From: a bacterium | GTDB lineage: Bacteria; CLD3; SB21 | Assembly (NCBI GenBank): GCA_019695335.1 | Contig: JAIBAF010000028.1 | Coordinates: 1 to 42,694 of the forward strand | Length of the DNA: 42,694 bases | Direction of reading: 5' to 3' | Shown here: one piece after another, positions 24,516 through 32,232 of the stretch | Layout: each line of letters begins with the position of its first letter | Numbering within the stretch: position 1 is the stretch's first letter | Notes under the pieces: generated by a model | Databases searched by the model: none | What the model was told of the DNA's origin: nothing | The model's input: the letters and a program-made list of their open reading frames with translations, nothing else | Translations under genes and position numbers: made by a program

Positions 24516-27251
24516 ATGAAGAAATCCGGCGGATCGAAGAAACTGATTTATCTTTTCAAACAGAGCAAAGCCGATGGCAATGCCAAAATGATGAATACGC
24601 TCGGCGGTAAGGGCGCTCACTTGGCTGAAATGGGACGCATGGGCATTCCGGTACCGGCCGGATTTACGATTTCGACGGACATATGTACGTACTATTATGC
24701 CAACAAGCGTCAGATGCCCAAAACTTTTAAAAACGACGTGCGCAAAGCATTGACACATATTGAAAGAGCGATGAATGCTACTTTCGGCGACCCGGAAAAT
24801 CCGTTGCTGGTGTCCGTTCGTTCCGGTGCGCGCAAATCGATGCCCGGCATGATGGAAACCGTTCTCAACGTCGGTCTCAATAATACCACACGCGACGCGT
24901 TGATTCGCAAAACCAATAATCCGCGTTTCGTGTACGACACCCAACGCCGGCTCATCCAAATGTACGCCGACGTCGTCATGGAAAAAGCGCAAGGCATCGA
25001 ACCGGAAGAAGGCAAAGGCATTCGTGTACAACTGGAACATATTCTCGCCGACATGAAAAAACGGCGCGGCGCACATTCCGATACTGATTTAACGGCGGAC
25101 GATCTGAAAGAAATTGTCGAATTGTATAAAAATAAAGTTCAGGAAGTTTTAGGAAAACCATTTCCGGAAGATCCCGAAGAGCAACTGATGGGCGCCATCG
25201 GAGCTGTTTTCGCAGCGTGGAATGGCAAACGCGCCGTGTCGTATCGCCGCATCGAAGGCATTCCCGACGAATGGGGCACTGCGGTCAATGTGCAAGCGAT
25301 GGTGTACGGCAATAAAGGGGATACATCCGCGACCGGCGTGGCGTTTACGCGTAATCCGGCGACCGGTGAAAAGATGTTTTACGGTGAATGGCTTTCGAAT
25401 GCGCAGGGCGAAGACGTCGTTTCCGGCTCACGCACGCCGAACCCGATCAACGTTTCCGGTAAAAACGAGCACAGTCATCATTTAAAATCACTCGAAGAAG
25501 CGATGCCGCAGGTGTACAAACAGCTCGATGCGATCCGTACAAAACTGGAAAAACATTACCGCGACATGCTTGACATTGAGTTTACAATTGAAGATGGAAA
25601 ACTCTGGATGCTGCAATGCCGTGTCGGTAAACGCAACGGCGTCGCCGCCGTCAAGATCGCGTTGGAAATGCTGAAAGAAAAATTGATCACCAAACATGAA
25701 GCGATCATGCGCGTTACGCCGGATCAGATCGACGAACTGTTGCATCCGATCATTGATCCGAATGAAGAAATCAAAGCGAAACCTTTTGCGAAAGGTCTTC
25801 CCGCCGGGCCGGGCGCTGCTTCCGGAATGGTCGTATTCAATGCGCAAGACGCTGTGAATTGGGCGAAACAAGGTAAAAAAGTAATTTTAGTTCGTGAAGA
25901 AACAAATCCCGAAGATGTGGAAGGTATGCGTGCGGCGGAAGCGATTCTTACGGCGCGCGGTGGTATGACGAGTCATGCGGCGCTGGTCGCCCGCGGCTGG
26001 GGCAAATGCTGCGTCGTCGGCGCATCGTCGCTGGAAATTGATTACGATTCACGCGCGTTCCACTCCAACGGAACGGCTGTCAAAGAAGGCGATTGGCTCA
26101 CGCTCAACGGCTCCAAAGGTTACGTCTACGAAGGCCAGTTGCCGATGATGCGCTCGACCAAAGAAAACGCCGACTTCAATGCATTCATGAAACTGTGCGA
26201 CGACGTGCGCCGCCTGAAAATCCGCACCAATGCGGATACGCCCGAAGACGCGGGACGCGCGATGGATTTTGGCGCCGAAGGCATCGGGCTTTTCCGGACG
26301 GAACACATGTTCTACGGCAAAAATTCCGAGACGCCGCTTTTCATTCTGCGCAAAATGATCGTTTCAAAAACCCAGAAGGAACGTCAGGCCGCAGTAGATG
26401 AATTATTCCCGTACGTAAAAAACGATATGAAACAAACACTCGCGGCGATGAAAGGTTATCCCGTCACGATCCGCACACTGGATCCGCCGCTGCATGAATT
26501 TATTCCCAATCGCCATGAAGAACGTCAGCGATTAGCGGAAAGTCTCGGTATTTCGGCGGATCAATTGAATTCCCGCGCGGACGATCTGCATGAAAATAAT
26601 CCGATGATGGGTCATCGCGGCGTGCGTCTGGGCATCACATACCCGGAAATCACCGAAATGCAAATCCGCGCGATTTTCGAGGCGACGGCGGAATTACTCA
26701 AAGAAGGACAAAAAGCATTTCCCGAAATCATGATTCCCGTGGTGACCGTTGATACGGAACTGGCGCATCAGAAGCAAGTAATTGCTCGTGTATATAAGGA
26801 GACGCTTGAAAAATTTGGTTTGAAAAAAATCCCGCATCTCGTCGGAACGATGATCGAAGTGCCGCGTGCGGCCGTGACGGCGGATAAAATTGCCGCTGAA
26901 GCGGAATTTTTCTCATTCGGTACGAATGATCTTACGCAACTTGGATTCGGTTTTTCGCGTGACGATATCGGAACTTTTGTTCCGCATTATGTCGATAAGA
27001 AAATTTTACCGGTCGATCCGTTCCAGGTTTTGGATCGCGAAGGTATCGGCTGGCTGATGCAGGTTGCGATTTTAAAAGGACGCAAGGCGCGCCCGGACCT
27101 GAAGATCGGCATTTGCGGTGAACACGGCGGCGAGCCACACTCGGTGGAATTTTGCCACCAGCTTGGATTGAATTATGTCAGTTGTTCGCCTTTCCGTATT
27201 CCTATTGCGAAATTGGCGTCCGCTCAAGCGGTGGTGAAGGAGAAAAAGTAA
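24516..27251 (+). CDS. ppdK: Pyruvate, phosphate dikinase
   Basis: The 911-residue protein has all PPDK domains in order: N-terminal ATP-grasp (MNTLGGKGAHLAEMGRMGIPVPAGFTIST; SVRSGARKSMPGMMETVLNVGLN), the swivelling phosphohistidine domain with His487 (LTARGGMTSHAALVARGWGK), and the C-terminal TIM-barrel PEP-binding domain ending GICGEHGGEPHSVEFCHQLGLNYVSCSPFRIP, with Cys867 as the expected catalytic acid. It interconverts pyruvate + ATP + Pi and PEP + AMP + PPi. GGAGG lies just upstream of the ATG. It has its own terminator downstream within the repeat at 27253, and is probably a single-gene unit linked in function to ald. Confidence 0.97.
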   Translation: MKKSGGSKKLIYLFKQSKADGNAKMMNTLGGKGAHLAEMGRMGIPVPAGFTISTDICTYYYANKRQMPKTFKNDVRKALTHIERAMNATFGDPENPLLVSVRSGARKSMPGMMETVLNVGLNNTTRDALIRKTNNPRFVYDTQRRLIQMYADVVMEKAQGIEPEEGKGIRVQLEHILADMKKRRGAHSDTDLTADDLKEIVELYKNKVQEVLGKPFPEDPEEQLMGAIGAVFAAWNGKRAVSYRRIEGIPDEWGTAVNVQAMVYGNKGDTSATGVAFTRNPATGEKMFYGEWLSNAQGEDVVSGSRTPNPINVSGKNEHSHHLKSLEEAMPQVYKQLDAIRTKLEKHYRDMLDIEFTIEDGKLWMLQCRVGKRNGVAAVKIALEMLKEKLITKHEAIMRVTPDQIDELLHPIIDPNEEIKAKPFAKGLPAGPGAASGMVVFNAQDAVNWAKQGKKVILVREETNPEDVEGMRAAEAILTARGGMTSHAALVARGWGKCCVVGASSLEIDYDSRAFHSNGTAVKEGDWLTLNGSKGYVYEGQLPMMRSTKENADFNAFMKLCDDVRRLKIRTNADTPEDAGRAMDFGAEGIGLFRTEHMFYGKNSETPLFILRKMIVSKTQKERQAAVDELFPYVKNDMKQTLAAMKGYPVTIRTLDPPLHEFIPNRHEERQRLAESLGISADQLNSRADDLHENNPMMGHRGVRLGITYPEITEMQIRAIFEATAELLKEGQKAFPEIMIPVVTVDTELAHQKQVIARVYKETLEKFGLKKIPHLVGTMIEVPRAAVTADKIAAEAEFFSFGTNDLTQLGFGFSRDDIGTFVPHYVDKKILPVDPFQVLDREGIGWLMQVAILKGRKARPDLKIGICGEHGGEPHSVEFCHQLGLNYVSCSPFRIPIAKLASAQAVVKEKK

Positions 27252-27252
27252 G

Positions 27253-27322
27253 GCACGCGGATAAGACGGATTTTATCGGATTTATTTTAGAGAGCGGAAC
27301 GCTAATGTTCCGCTCTTTTTTA
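27253..27322 (+). repeat. Intergenic repeat, left copy, carrying the PPDK terminator
   Basis: The segment runs GCACGCGGATAA ... GACGGATTTT ... CGGATTTATTTT and ends in a perfect hairpin AGAGCGGAAC (27291-27300) / GTTCCGCTCT (27307-27316) followed by TTTTT. The hairpin is the terminator of the PPDK gene. A diverged second copy stands at 28003-28079 in the same orientation, on the other side of the toxin-antitoxin genes. Confidence 0.75.
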
Positions 27323-27328
27323 ATGCAC

Positions 27329-27357
27329 TTGACATTTGTTATTACATTTGTTATAAT
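27329..27357 (+). promoter_or_regulatory. Perfect sigma70 promoter with 11-bp tandem operator-like repeat
   Basis: TTGACA (27329-27334) and TATAAT (27352-27357) are exact consensus hexamers with the optimal 17-bp spacer. ACATTTGTTAT occurs twice, at 27332-27342 and 27344-27354, a 12-bp period that spans the whole promoter. A repressor bound to these repeats would block polymerase, as expected of an autorepressing antitoxin. Confidence 0.85.
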
Positions 27358-27377
27358 TTCAAAAAAAGGAATGTCAC

Positions 27378-27602
27378 ATGCAAAAAACAGCCGTTCGTAA
27401 AGTAGGCAATAGTTTTGGAATTACTCTGCCTAAGGCCATTATTGAAACCTACAATCTGTCAGAGGGGGATGAACTTCACATAATTGAAACGAATGAAGGC
27501 ATCGTTTTATCACCCTTCAATCCGGAGTTCGCCGAATGGGCTGAAGCGTACGATCAAGTCAATCGTAAATACCGTAATACCCTTCATAAACTTGCCAAAT
27601 AA
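27378..27602 (+). CDS. AbrB/MazE-type antitoxin
   Basis: The 74-residue protein has an N-terminal SpoVT-AbrB swapped-hairpin DNA-binding domain (AVRKVGNSFGITLPKAIIETYNLSEGDELHIIETNEGIVLSPF) and a short C-terminal helix (EFAEWAEAYDQVNRKYRNTLHKL) that would bind the toxin. AAGGA precedes the ATG. Its TAA shares a base with the ATG of the Doc gene (TAATG). The AbrB-type antitoxin in place of the usual Phd makes this a hybrid pair. It probably represses its own promoter at 27329-27357. Confidence 0.88.
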   Translation: MQKTAVRKVGNSFGITLPKAIIETYNLSEGDELHIIETNEGIVLSPFNPEFAEWAEAYDQVNRKYRNTLHKLAK

Positions 27603-27997
27603 TGGCCGTTAAATTTTTGCCGCTTGAACTTGTCAAGCTCATTCACGCCAACCAGATCCATCGTTACGGCGGTTTGCCCGGGATACGTGATCACGGTTTG
27701 CTGGAATCGGCTTTGGCTCAGCCAAAAATGAGTGCCGGCGGCCGTCTCATCCATAAAAATATTTTTGAACAAGCCGCGGCTTACGGCTTTCACCTTTGTA
27801 AAAATCATCCATTCGTAGACGGGAATAAACGTACAGCTTTCGTGTCCATGTACGTTTTTCTTTTTAATAACGCTTATGAAATTGTTGCTACAGAAGGAGA
27901 AGCGTACTTGGCGATGATGAAACTTGCTAATGGCAGGCTTTCGAAAAACGAAGTGGTTTCGTGGCTCAAGAAAAATTGTCGGAAGATAAAGAAGTGA
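27602..27997 (+). CDS. doc: Doc-family toxin (Fic fold, death-on-curing)
   Basis: The 131-residue protein has the Doc form of the Fic motif, HPFVDGNKRTA (His69-Arg77 core), after EQAAAYGFHLCKN. The N-terminal KLIHANQIHRYGGLPGIRDHGLLESALAQP is the Doc-family pattern. Doc toxins phosphorylate EF-Tu and stop translation; the NKR ending, not the GNxxxR AMPylator form, supports kinase-type activity. It overlaps the antitoxin stop by one base, so translation is coupled. Together the pair is a plausible stability or stress module. Confidence 0.9.
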   Translation: MAVKFLPLELVKLIHANQIHRYGGLPGIRDHGLLESALAQPKMSAGGRLIHKNIFEQAAAYGFHLCKNHPFVDGNKRTAFVSMYVFLFNNAYEIVATEGEAYLAMMKLANGRLSKNEVVSWLKKNCRKIKK

Positions 27998-28002
27998 TTA
28001 TT

Positions 28003-28079
28003 GCACACGGATGACACGGACAGACGGATTTTGTACGGATTTATTTTTGTAGGGCGGGATGTTGTTCCACTCATTTTTT
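28003..28079 (+). repeat. Intergenic repeat, right copy, decayed
   Basis: This stretch aligns to 27253-27322: GCACACGGATGA, GACGGATTTT-GTA-CGGATTTATTTT, then GGGCGGGATGTTGTTCCACTCATTTTTT in place of the terminator hairpin. It adds a short CACGGACA insert and has lost most stem pairing. It begins 6 bp after the Doc stop codon and its end overlaps the 3' end of the minus-strand gene at 28071. Confidence 0.7.
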
Positions 28080-28752
28080 GTCGGGCACTTCTTTTTTCAT
28101 CGAGAGACTAAACCTAATAACAAATAGCAAAATGAATACAATCAATATCCAGTGATCAGAAAGTTTGATAATCCATGCCCAGAAGCCAGTTGCATCTACT
28201 GGAAATTTAACTCTGCATGTCCCTTGAGTATGTGATACTTTTATATAATCTTCTTGCGATGAAAAAGATGACCCGATATGATATTTTTCCCAGACTGTTA
28301 TTCGAATTCTGTTTATAGGCCTTAAATTTCCAATTTTGATTTGCTTTGAAAAGATACCTGCCGAATGTGCGTCAAGTTCATCTGTTGTAATTGAATAGTA
28401 ACCGTTGAAAGGAAGATGAAGTATTAAATCGTTTAACTCTCCTTCTTTTTCATTTTTTATTTCAAAAAACCAGATTTGATAATAGTCTAAAAACTGGTTA
28501 CGTAGATCATGAAAACTTCTACTAAGTTTATATTGCAAATTGTAATCGTCTATAGTTCCAAAAAGTCGTTTGGAGACTATCCATATCTTTTCTCCAAGAA
28601 GAAGGAACTTCAAACCGTGATCTCCGACCAGTTGCAGATAAGTCTTCATCCATCCACCCTTTTATTAAAATAATCAGAGTTATAATCATTGAAATTAAAC
28701 TTATTACTGTAGTTATCTTACCAATTGATACCCACGTTTTATCTTTTAGCAT
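28071..28752 (-). pseudogene. Two-helix membrane protein gene broken by a 4-bp duplication
   Basis: Two overlapping frames appear to be one gene. From the ATG at 28752 the first frame gives MLKDKTWVSIGKITTVISLI...ILIKGWM, a signal-anchor helix, then runs out of frame to a stop at 28528. The second frame opens at MKTYLQLVGDHGLKFLLLGEK (28649) and runs to 28071, with a globular extracytoplasmic part and a C-terminal helix (DHWILIVFILLFVIRFSLSM). The junction on the coding strand reads GGATGGATGAAG. Removing one GGAT restores the continuous reading KGWMKTYLQLV. Likely a recent frameshift; an assembly error, ribosomal frameshift or two separate genes are alternatives. The family is unknown and the region is AT-rich. 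Confidence 0.6.
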
Positions 28753-28859
28753 TATCTTCCTCTTGAATTGCTTCTCGTTAACTTAATTTTGATAGAGATA
28801 CGATTAATTGTACTGGACGAATCCAGAATTTGCAAGAAGAAATTTAGTTGTTTCGCTGG

Positions 28860-28879
28860 ATTCCCGCTTTCGTGGGAAT
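28860..28879. repeat. dRS3-like 20-bp hairpin repeat (ATTCCC-N8-GGGAAT)
   Basis: ATTCCC-GCTTTCGT-GGGAAT fits the ATTCCC-N8-GGGAAT form of small intergenic hairpins known from Neisseria (dRS3) and seen in many genomes. Only one copy is found in the window. Confidence 0.5.
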
Positions 28880-29009
28880 AATAGTGAAGGAGGCTCCCAT
28901 CCCCATGTGCCAATTTCTCTAATTCGTAGATAACCCATTCGTATTGATTTAAATGGACTAGGAAATTTTTTCTTAAAATGGCACTTTACAGAATTAAGTC
29001 TGTACTGTA

Positions 29010-29114
29010 TATTGGCCTATCATTTTAGTCCAATATCTGCAATTGGCCTGTATAAAATGTTTGAAATTGGTCTATAATTCGTTATTTTTGTCACATCATA
29101 CAGTCCAATTATAG
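29010..29114. promoter_or_regulatory. Array of five ATTGGNCT operator-like sites with a -10 element
   Basis: Copies on the plus strand are ATTGGCCTATC (29011-29021), ATTGGCCTGTA (29042-29052) and ATTGGTCTATA (29066-29076). On the minus strand they are ATTGGACTAAA (29024-29034) and ATTGGACTGTA (29099-29109). The shared form is ATTGGNCTRTA. TATAAT at 29073-29078 overlaps the third site and may be the -10. The array ends 28 bp before the first ATG of the long run. Multiple direct and inverted ATTGG/TGGNCT-type sites are typical of MocR-family regulators, and one such gene lies at 37961. Confidence 0.7.
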
Positions 29115-29136
29115 ATAAACACCATAAAGGCGTCGT

Positions 29137-30066
29137 ATGTCGTCCAAAAAACATTTCTCAGCAGGTTTGAGTTCGTATGTGATCTGGGGATTTGTGCCGC
29201 TGCTTTTCAAAGAGTTGAGCGCGTTCGATGATTACGAGATTATTTTCTATCGCGTGTTCGTGGCCGCAATCGCGATGACGGTTGTTTTTTCGCTGGATTT
29301 GAGAGAATCATGGAATGCGGTGGCGGATGTGTTTCGCCAGTCGAAAAAAGATTTTTGGATCATGATGACGCTGACACTCGTGGGCGGCGCGCTATTGATG
29401 GTGAACTGGGTGACGTATGTGTACGTGGTGAATCACGTGAGCATTCACGGCGCAGCATTCGCCTACCTGATCCTGCCGATCGCCACTACGTTTCTTGCGT
29501 TTTTTATTCTCGGCGAAAAATTGAACAAAAATAAATGGACCGGCATCATACTCAGCGGCATTAGTTGTTATCTCATGGCTAACGTAGACGTGAATCAGAT
29601 TCTGTACATCGCCGCGATCACGCTGTCGTATTCGTTTTACATGATCACGCAGCGGAGGAATTTGTATGTCAATCGCCGGATCAGTTTGTCGATGCAAATG
29701 GTTGCGGGCGTTTTAATGATGCTGTTGATCGATCCGATCAAAACGCCGGTCGCGCAATTGGACTTTCATTTCTGGTTGTTTATTTCGCTGGTTGCGTTGT
29801 TTTTTACCATTACGCCGTTACTGTTGAATCTTTACGCGCTGAACGGGATGGAGTCGTCACAGCTCGCATTTTTGATTTATATAAATCCGATCATCAGTTT
29901 CATCATTGGCGTGACGATTTACGGCGAGGAATTGGATTGGCTGGCGGTAGTTGCTTACAGTTTGATGGCGATTGCGATCGTGATTTTCAATTGGGAACTG
30001 ATCGGCCACGCCGCGAAAAAAACGGGCATTTACAAATCGCAGGAATCCGTAAAGAAAGTTGCCTAA
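29137..30066 (+). CDS. RarD-type EamA/DMT-superfamily exporter
   Basis: The 309-residue protein has about ten membrane helices in two EamA halves. The N-terminus AGLSSYVIWGFVPLLFKELSAFDDYEIIFYRVFVAAIAM and NWVTYVYVVNHVSIHGAAFAYLILPIATTFLAFFILGEKL are RarD signatures. TGIILSGISCYLMANV and LFTITPLLLNLYALNGMESSQLAFLIYINPIISFIIGVTIYGEEL complete the second half. RarD proteins are inner-membrane transporters of unknown or amino-acid/metabolite substrates. The start ATG has AAAGG 6 bases upstream. It is first in the long run and lies behind the operator array. Confidence 0.88.
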   Translation: MSSKKHFSAGLSSYVIWGFVPLLFKELSAFDDYEIIFYRVFVAAIAMTVVFSLDLRESWNAVADVFRQSKKDFWIMMTLTLVGGALLMVNWVTYVYVVNHVSIHGAAFAYLILPIATTFLAFFILGEKLNKNKWTGIILSGISCYLMANVDVNQILYIAAITLSYSFYMITQRRNLYVNRRISLSMQMVAGVLMMLLIDPIKTPVAQLDFHFWLFISLVALFFTITPLLLNLYALNGMESSQLAFLIYINPIISFIIGVTIYGEELDWLAVVAYSLMAIAIVIFNWELIGHAAKKTGIYKSQESVKKVA

Positions 30067-30104
30067 AAGGAAAAACACGATTTTTGTGTATTTGAGAGGT
30101 TGAG

Positions 30105-30731
30105 ATGTACGTTCCTAAACGATATGAAGAAAAAGACGAAGCCATTATTCGTGAATTTATAAAAACGAATAACTTTGCGACCATTGTAAGCTGCGACGAA
30201 AAGACGCCGGTGGCAACGCATTTGCCGTTGGATCTGGTGCAAACGGACGAAGACGAATTTTTGTACGGACATTTTTCAAAAGCGAATACGCATTGGAAAA
30301 AATTGAAAACCGATCAGACGGTCTTGGCCATTTTCACGGGCCCGCACGCGTACATCACGCCGCAGTGGTACGATCATATGAATGTTCCGACGTGGAATTA
30401 CACCGCCATTCACGTGTATGGCAAACTTTCGATCGTTGAAAATTATGACGAATTATATACCATGCTTCAACGGTTAATTGACAAACATGAAGCGCGTTAT
30501 GAAAACAAATATACGATCCATTCCATGACTAAAGAGTATCTGGACAATGAAATGAAAGGGATCGTAGGATTTAAAATCAAAATTGAAAAATTCGAAGCGG
30601 CGTTTAAGCTGAGCCAAAACCGGCATGAGCGGGATTTTGAAAATATTGTTCATCAATTGTCACAGAGCGACGACGCAACCGAGAAAAACGTTGCGGAATG
30701 GATGAAGAAAAAAAACCCGCACAAAAAATAG
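30105..30731 (+). CDS. PaiB-family FMN-binding protein
   Basis: The 208-residue protein has the PaiB pattern throughout: MYVPKRYEEKDEAIIREFIKTNNFATIVS, ATHLPLDLV, YGHFSKANTHWKK, and VLAIFTGPHAYITPQWYDHMNVPTWNYTAIHVYGKL. In Bacillus paiB stands beside the GNAT gene paiA and the pair affects protease and sporulation control; the fold is a flavin-reductase split barrel that can bind FMN or heme. Here a GNAT gene follows 61 bp on, as in the paiAB pair but in reverse order. AGAGG lies shortly before the ATG. Role is probably detoxification or redox rather than DNA binding. Confidence 0.85.
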   Translation: MYVPKRYEEKDEAIIREFIKTNNFATIVSCDEKTPVATHLPLDLVQTDEDEFLYGHFSKANTHWKKLKTDQTVLAIFTGPHAYITPQWYDHMNVPTWNYTAIHVYGKLSIVENYDELYTMLQRLIDKHEARYENKYTIHSMTKEYLDNEMKGIVGFKIKIEKFEAAFKLSQNRHERDFENIVHQLSQSDDATEKNVAEWMKKKNPHKK

Positions 30732-30745
30732 GATGATGGGGAATT

Positions 30746-30768
30746 CACTCAGAACCGAGTTCGGAGTG
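30746..30768. repeat. Small intergenic hairpin
   Basis: CACTC-A-GAAC (30746-30755) pairs with GTTC-G-GAGTG (30759-30768) around a CGA loop with one mismatch. No T run follows, so it is likely a small intergenic repeat rather than a terminator. Confidence 0.4.
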
Positions 30769-30792
30769 ACAAAAAACTCAGTGTGAGGAAAT

Positions 30793-31245
30793 ATGGAATA
30801 TTACAAAAATGAATTTACGATCAGCACGGACAAACGAAAATTAGATATCGAAACGATTCATGGTTTTCTGACCACGTCGTATTGGGCGAAAGACATTACG
30901 CCGACGATTGTTTTGCGCGGTATCGAGCATTCGCTGTGTTTCGGCATTTACGACGGATCGAAACAAATCGGATTTGCGCGCGTGATTTCGGATTACACGA
31001 CGTTCGCTTATCTGGCCGATGTTTTCGTCATCGAAACGTACCGCGGTCGCGGGTTGTCGAAGTGGTTGATGGAATGCATTATGAATTATCCCGATCTTCA
31101 GGGTTTGCGCCGGTGGATGCTGATGACACGCGATGCGCACGGATTATATGAACAATACGGGTTTCAGATTGCAGCGCGTCCACAACACGTGATGGAGATT
31201 GCACGACCGACTATTTATTCAGAAATGTTCACAATGAACAATTAA
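30793..31245 (+). CDS. GNAT N-acetyltransferase
   Basis: The 150-residue protein has a compact GNAT fold: FGIYDGSKQIGFARVISDYTTFAYLADVFVIETYRGRGLSKWLMECIMNYPDLQG is the beta4 plus acetyl-CoA loop (YRGRGL), and RRWMLMTRDAHGLYEQYGFQ closes the fold. This single-domain subgroup is broad, and its substrate is unknown. A weak GTGAGGAAAT site precedes the ATG. It follows the PaiB-family gene, as paiA does in reverse in Bacillus, which makes a polyamine- or small-amine-type substrate conceivable. Confidence 0.85.
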   Translation: MEYYKNEFTISTDKRKLDIETIHGFLTTSYWAKDITPTIVLRGIEHSLCFGIYDGSKQIGFARVISDYTTFAYLADVFVIETYRGRGLSKWLMECIMNYPDLQGLRRWMLMTRDAHGLYEQYGFQIAARPQHVMEIARPTIYSEMFTMNN

Positions 31246-31255
31246 GTAATGATTA

Positions 31256-32230
31256 ATGAACAATAGTAATTCAATAAAGGTAATCACGACTTATTTGGAG
31301 ATGTTCGAAAAGCCGAAGTTTTTTTTCGAACAAAAACCGGGGACGTCAGTCATTCGTGCAGAAAAACCGACGGTTTCGTTTTACCGCTATTTATATAACA
31401 CCGTCGGCGCGTCGTGGCTGTGGGTCGATCGAAGAAAAATGAAAGACGTGGAGTTGCGAACGATCATTCAAGATCCAAAAATTGAAGTGAATGTCTTATA
31501 CGTCGGAGGCACGCCGGCGGGATATGCGGAGTTGGATTTACGCCAGCCGGGTGAAATCGAGCTCGGATATTTTGGACTGATTCCGGATTTTGTCGGGCAA
31601 GGTTTGGGAAAATATTTGCTCACATGGGCCGTTGACGCCGCGTGGAAAAAAAATCCAAAACGTTTTTGGGTACATACATGCAGCCTCGATCATCCGACGG
31701 CTTTGCCCTTATATCAAAAATGCGGATTCACTATTTACAAAACTGAAGAACACTATGACGGATCCGCGCACGGAAGGCTGGTTTCAATGAATGTTATTCG
31801 CTGTACAGAAAAGCACGCAGCAGTGATTGCACCGCTATTCGACGCGTATCGCGGGTTTTATCATCAAACCTCCGATATCACCGGCGCAGAAAAATTTTTA
31901 TCCGACAGGCTGAAGAATTCTGAATCCATTGTCTTTGTGGCTTTGGATGATTCCGGGAAAGCTTTGGGCTTTGTTCAATTGTATCCGTCGTTTTCATCGG
32001 TTTCAATCAAAAAAATTTGGATTTTGAATGATTTGTTTGTCATCCCGGAAGCACGCAAAAAGGGCGTTGGCGAAGCTTTAATGGAAACGGCACGGAAATT
32101 TGCAGTGGAAACGCATGCTAAAGGATTGCAATTGGAGACCGGAATTGAAAATATCACCGCGCAACGTTTGTACGAAAAACTTGGTTATGTCAGGAACGTC
32201 GAAACGCATCAATATTTTCTGAAGGTGTGA
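31256..32230 (+). CDS. Tandem two-domain GNAT acetyltransferase
   Basis: The 324-residue protein holds two GNAT domains. The first (about 1-180) has YVGGTPAGYAELDLRQPGEIELGYFGLIPDFVGQGLGKYLLTWAVDAAWKK with the acetyl-CoA loop GQGLGK. The second (from ~183, MNVIRCTEKHAAVIAPLFDAYRGFY) has FVQLYPSFSSVSIKKIWILNDLFVIPEARKKGVGEALMETARKFA with loop RKKGVG and the closing RLYEKLGYVRN. The junction has its own ATG at about 31802, so two once-separate genes may have fused. The start is uncertain by a few codons. It ends with a TGA that overlaps the next gene's region. Substrates are unknown. Confidence 0.85.
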   Translation: MNNSNSIKVITTYLEMFEKPKFFFEQKPGTSVIRAEKPTVSFYRYLYNTVGASWLWVDRRKMKDVELRTIIQDPKIEVNVLYVGGTPAGYAELDLRQPGEIELGYFGLIPDFVGQGLGKYLLTWAVDAAWKKNPKRFWVHTCSLDHPTALPLYQKCGFTIYKTEEHYDGSAHGRLVSMNVIRCTEKHAAVIAPLFDAYRGFYHQTSDITGAEKFLSDRLKNSESIVFVALDDSGKALGFVQLYPSFSSVSIKKIWILNDLFVIPEARKKGVGEALMETARKFAVETHAKGLQLETGIENITAQRLYEKLGYVRNVETHQYFLKV

Positions 32231-32232
32231 TT

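Larger units (their letters stand above)
28753..29136. other. 384-bp gene-free region holding a hairpin repeat and operator array
   Basis: I see no plausible gene here. The left half is AT-rich with a small hairpin repeat at 28860-28879 (ATTCCC / GGGAAT). The right half, from 29010, is dense in ATTGGNCT-type motifs described separately. It separates the minus-strand broken gene from the long plus-strand run. Confidence 0.7.

Noticed and set aside
24489-25076. Long antisense frame within ppdK
   Set aside because: It is the reverse-strand shadow of a well-supported gene with codon-biased third positions.
28860-28879. ATTCCC hairpin as an attachment or IS end
   Set aside because: No integrase or transposase is in the window, and such hairpins are common small intergenic repeats.
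29121-29130. ACCATAAAGG at 29121 as a third copy of the 8679/8731 repeat
   Set aside because: Only ten bases match and it overlaps the ribosome site of the next gene; coincidence is likely.
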